Source: Rhizobiaceae bacterium (GTDB taxonomy: Bacteria > Pseudomonadota > Alphaproteobacteria > Rhizobiales > Rhizobiaceae). Taken from it: a stretch of DNA of 64,000 bases. Location of the stretch: the NCBI GenBank assembly GCA_016742175.1, contig JACVCH010000005.1, positions 1 through 64,000 of the forward strand. Reading direction: 5' to 3'. The notes under the pieces are model-generated. The model saw nothing but the letters and a program-made list of their open reading frames with translations, was not told the origin of the DNA and ran no database searches. Positions 60,944-64,000 of this stretch are shown one piece after another; position 1 is the stretch's first letter, and each line of letters begins with the position of its first letter. The position numbers were made by a program, and so were the translations under genes.

Positions 60944-61101
60944 CCCTGGTCAGGTCTCAAGATTGGGCGAAGGGGCGGCGCGGCGGTATCGACGCAACGC
61001 GCGGCGCATCAAGGCCCGATTTAGGAAGCCTCGCGCCGGTATGCCATAGGCAAGGCGCATCGCCATGCGCATTTCGGCAACAGATGGCATCAAATCGCCA
61101 T

Positions 61102-61150
61102 GAACGAAGAAACCCGGCCGAGGTTCTGAAAACCGGGCCGGGTCTCGTTC
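61102..61150 (-). terminator. Hairpin after dnaK (terminator or attenuator)
   Basis: The CCCGGCC/GGCCGGG stem, extended by an outer GAACGA/TCGTTC pair across a small internal loop, starts 17 bases after the dnaK stop. On the minus strand it is followed by tttcttcg, a modest T-rich tail. It may partly end transcription so that dnaK is made in excess over dnaJ. Confidence 0.6.
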
Positions 61151-61166
61151 GTCGGCGCCCGAAAGA

Positions 61167-63086
<1,920 letters not shown>

Positions 63087-63211
63087 TTTCTTCTTCTCTC
63101 CGCTTAAGCAGGCCGTCTGGACCCAATGCGAGGCGTTCCGGACGACGGCCCCTGTTCAGTGAAAATGCCGCCGCCGCCACCTGTCGACCAGGCCCGGCTC
63201 GGCTGTGCGGC

Positions 63212-63242
63212 GTATATAAGAAGGCGTCATTTTTGGCGCAAG
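63212..63242 (-). promoter_or_regulatory. RpoH (sigma-32)-type promoter of dnaK
   Basis: On the minus strand CTTGCG (-35) is followed by exactly 17 bases and TTATATAC (-10), which fits the alphaproteobacterial heat-shock consensus CTTG-N17/18-TATAT. The -35 half is also one arm of a CGCAAG/CTTGCG inverted repeat extending to 63254. Confidence 0.6.
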
Positions 63243-63282
63243 TGACGGCTTGCGGCGTTTTTGAACCGGATGTGATCGGTGC

Positions 63283-64000
63283 TCAGATTTCGGCCCATCC
63301 GCCGCCCGCGCCGGCGGCGTAGACGGCGTCGATGACCCGCTGATTACGCACCGAATTCTCGAGCGTGAAGATCGGAGTCTCTTCGCCGCCGGCAGCCCGG
63401 GCGAAGGCTTCGACCTCGAGCCGGTACTGCCGCGTCCCGGGAAATCGGAACACGCGCGCCTCCGCCCGCCGCTGGTCATGCAGTTCGATCCGGTGATGGT
63501 CGAAATCGCCGGCATTGAATGGCGCCTGGACCTGGATGAAGCCCTCCTCGCCGTGGAACGCCATCTCCTGTCGCAGCGCCATCTGCGTCGAGCAGTAGAA
63601 GGAGAGGTCGAACGTGCCGAAATCGGCGCTGACGCTGGCATAGATGTCGGTGCCGAAATCCGGGTCGCGCTCGATCGTCGCGCGCACCCGCTTCGGCTCG
63701 CCGCCCGTCGCGATCCGGGTCGTGACGACGGGGTAGACGCCGATGTCCGGCAGCGCCCCGCCGCCGAGCTCGGGACGGTTGCGCATGTTGTCGGGGTCGC
63801 GGTTGAAATAGGAGAACGCCCCCTGCACGTGCCGCAGCCGGCCGATCGCGCCGCCCGCGATCAGGTCGCGCACCTTCGCCCATTGCGGGTGGTAGAACAC
63901 CATGAAGGCTTCGGAGATCGCGACCCTGTTGCGGTTGCGCGCGTCGATCACCGGCTGGATGTCGATGGCCTTCAGGGCCAGCGGCTTTTCCACCAGCACA
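63283..64000 (-). CDS. Gfo/Idh/MocA-family NAD(P) oxidoreductase, C-terminal part (5' end outside window)
   Basis: The frame is open to the window end; 238 residues are visible. VLVEKPLALKAIDI at the edge is the conserved Lys-Pro loop after the Rossmann domain, and the rest is the beta-sheet domain (EAFMVFYHPQWAKVRDLI, GGGALPDIGVYPV with the catalytic Asp). It oxidises or reduces a sugar, inositol or similar compound. The first ~90 residues with the NAD loop are missing. It is transcribed toward dnaK, which follows about 200 bases on with its own promoter. Confidence 0.9.
   Translation of the reverse strand, partial: VLVEKPLALKAIDIQPVIDARNRNRVAISEAFMVFYHPQWAKVRDLIAGGAIGRLRHVQGAFSYFNRDPDNMRNRPELGGGALPDIGVYPVVTTRIATGGEPKRVRATIERDPDFGTDIYASVSADFGTFDLSFYCSTQMALRQEMAFHGEEGFIQVQAPFNAGDFDHHRIELHDQRRAEARVFRFPGTRQYRLEVEAFARAAGGEETPIFTLENSVRNQRVIDAVYAAGAGGGWAEI

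Overview
The window is GC-rich, densely packed alphaproteobacterial DNA. From about 1630 onward it looks like a Hyphomicrobiales (Rhizobiales) chromosome. Markers are the order hprK–PTS EIIA–HPr–ahcY–divL–tsaE/amgK–murU–addB–addA, the block glk–ABC exporter–dapB, and the block dnaK–dnaJ–pmtA. I see no insertion sequence, integrase, phage gene, CRISPR array or rRNA, and no gene-free stretch longer than 300 bases.

Layout. 1-1630: the end of nhaA and a DUF885-type putative metallopeptidase. The latter runs in frame into a tail that looks like the end of a histidine kinase, so this is a probable join between unrelated sequences. 1651-4579: regulatory PTS (HprK kinase domain, EIIA, HPr) and ahcY. 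4788-7313: DivL, a cell-cycle pseudokinase with Tyr in the H-box. 7319-9534: a TsaE-AmgK fusion plus MurU (tRNA modification and muramic acid recycling). 9531-16138: AddB and AddA. 16135-20026 (minus strand): an overlapping operon of CDP-alcohol phosphatidyltransferase, FkbM methyltransferase, LtaS-like sulfatase-fold protein and RibD-type reductase. 20153-21902: cytochrome b561 and a ferredoxin-reductase-like flavoprotein. 21970-25123 (minus strand): a tight operon of a divergent medium-chain dehydrogenase, a divergent PTPS/QueD-like protein, a GT4 glycosyltransferase and a methyltransferase. 25317-35190: PHB depolymerase, UppP, GST, QueG, an NAD epimerase, MepA, glucokinase, ABC exporter and DapB, followed by tRNA-Leu(CAG) with a clear promoter.

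35585-57725 is a catabolic or accessory region between dapB/tRNA-Leu and pyrF-dnaJ-dnaK. The first half holds a GMC oxidoreductase, cupin, alpha/beta hydrolase, enolase-superfamily enzyme, complete Opp/Dpp-type importer, NAD epimerase, RidA-like protein, FadR-type regulator and a ThDP enzyme. The second half holds a LysR regulator, nitrilase-family amidase, RraA-like protein, complete polyamine-type importer and a DgcN/DUF1611 protein. Each half has its own regulator and importer, so they look like two separate uptake-and-degradation units for small organic, probably amino-acid- or amide-related, compounds. Their substrates cannot be read from the sequence.

57426-64000 (minus strand): DUF1330, PyrF, an NADPH-dependent FMN reductase, PmtA, DnaJ and DnaK (with a heat-shock-type promoter), and a partial Gfo/Idh/MocA oxidoreductase cut by the window edge.

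The best candidate for an undescribed system is the pair of minus-strand operons at 16135-20026 and 21970-25123. They combine a pterin-synthase-like fold with missing catalytic residues, an unusual dehydrogenase, a glycosyltransferase, two methyltransferases, a RibD-type reductase and two envelope-type transferases.
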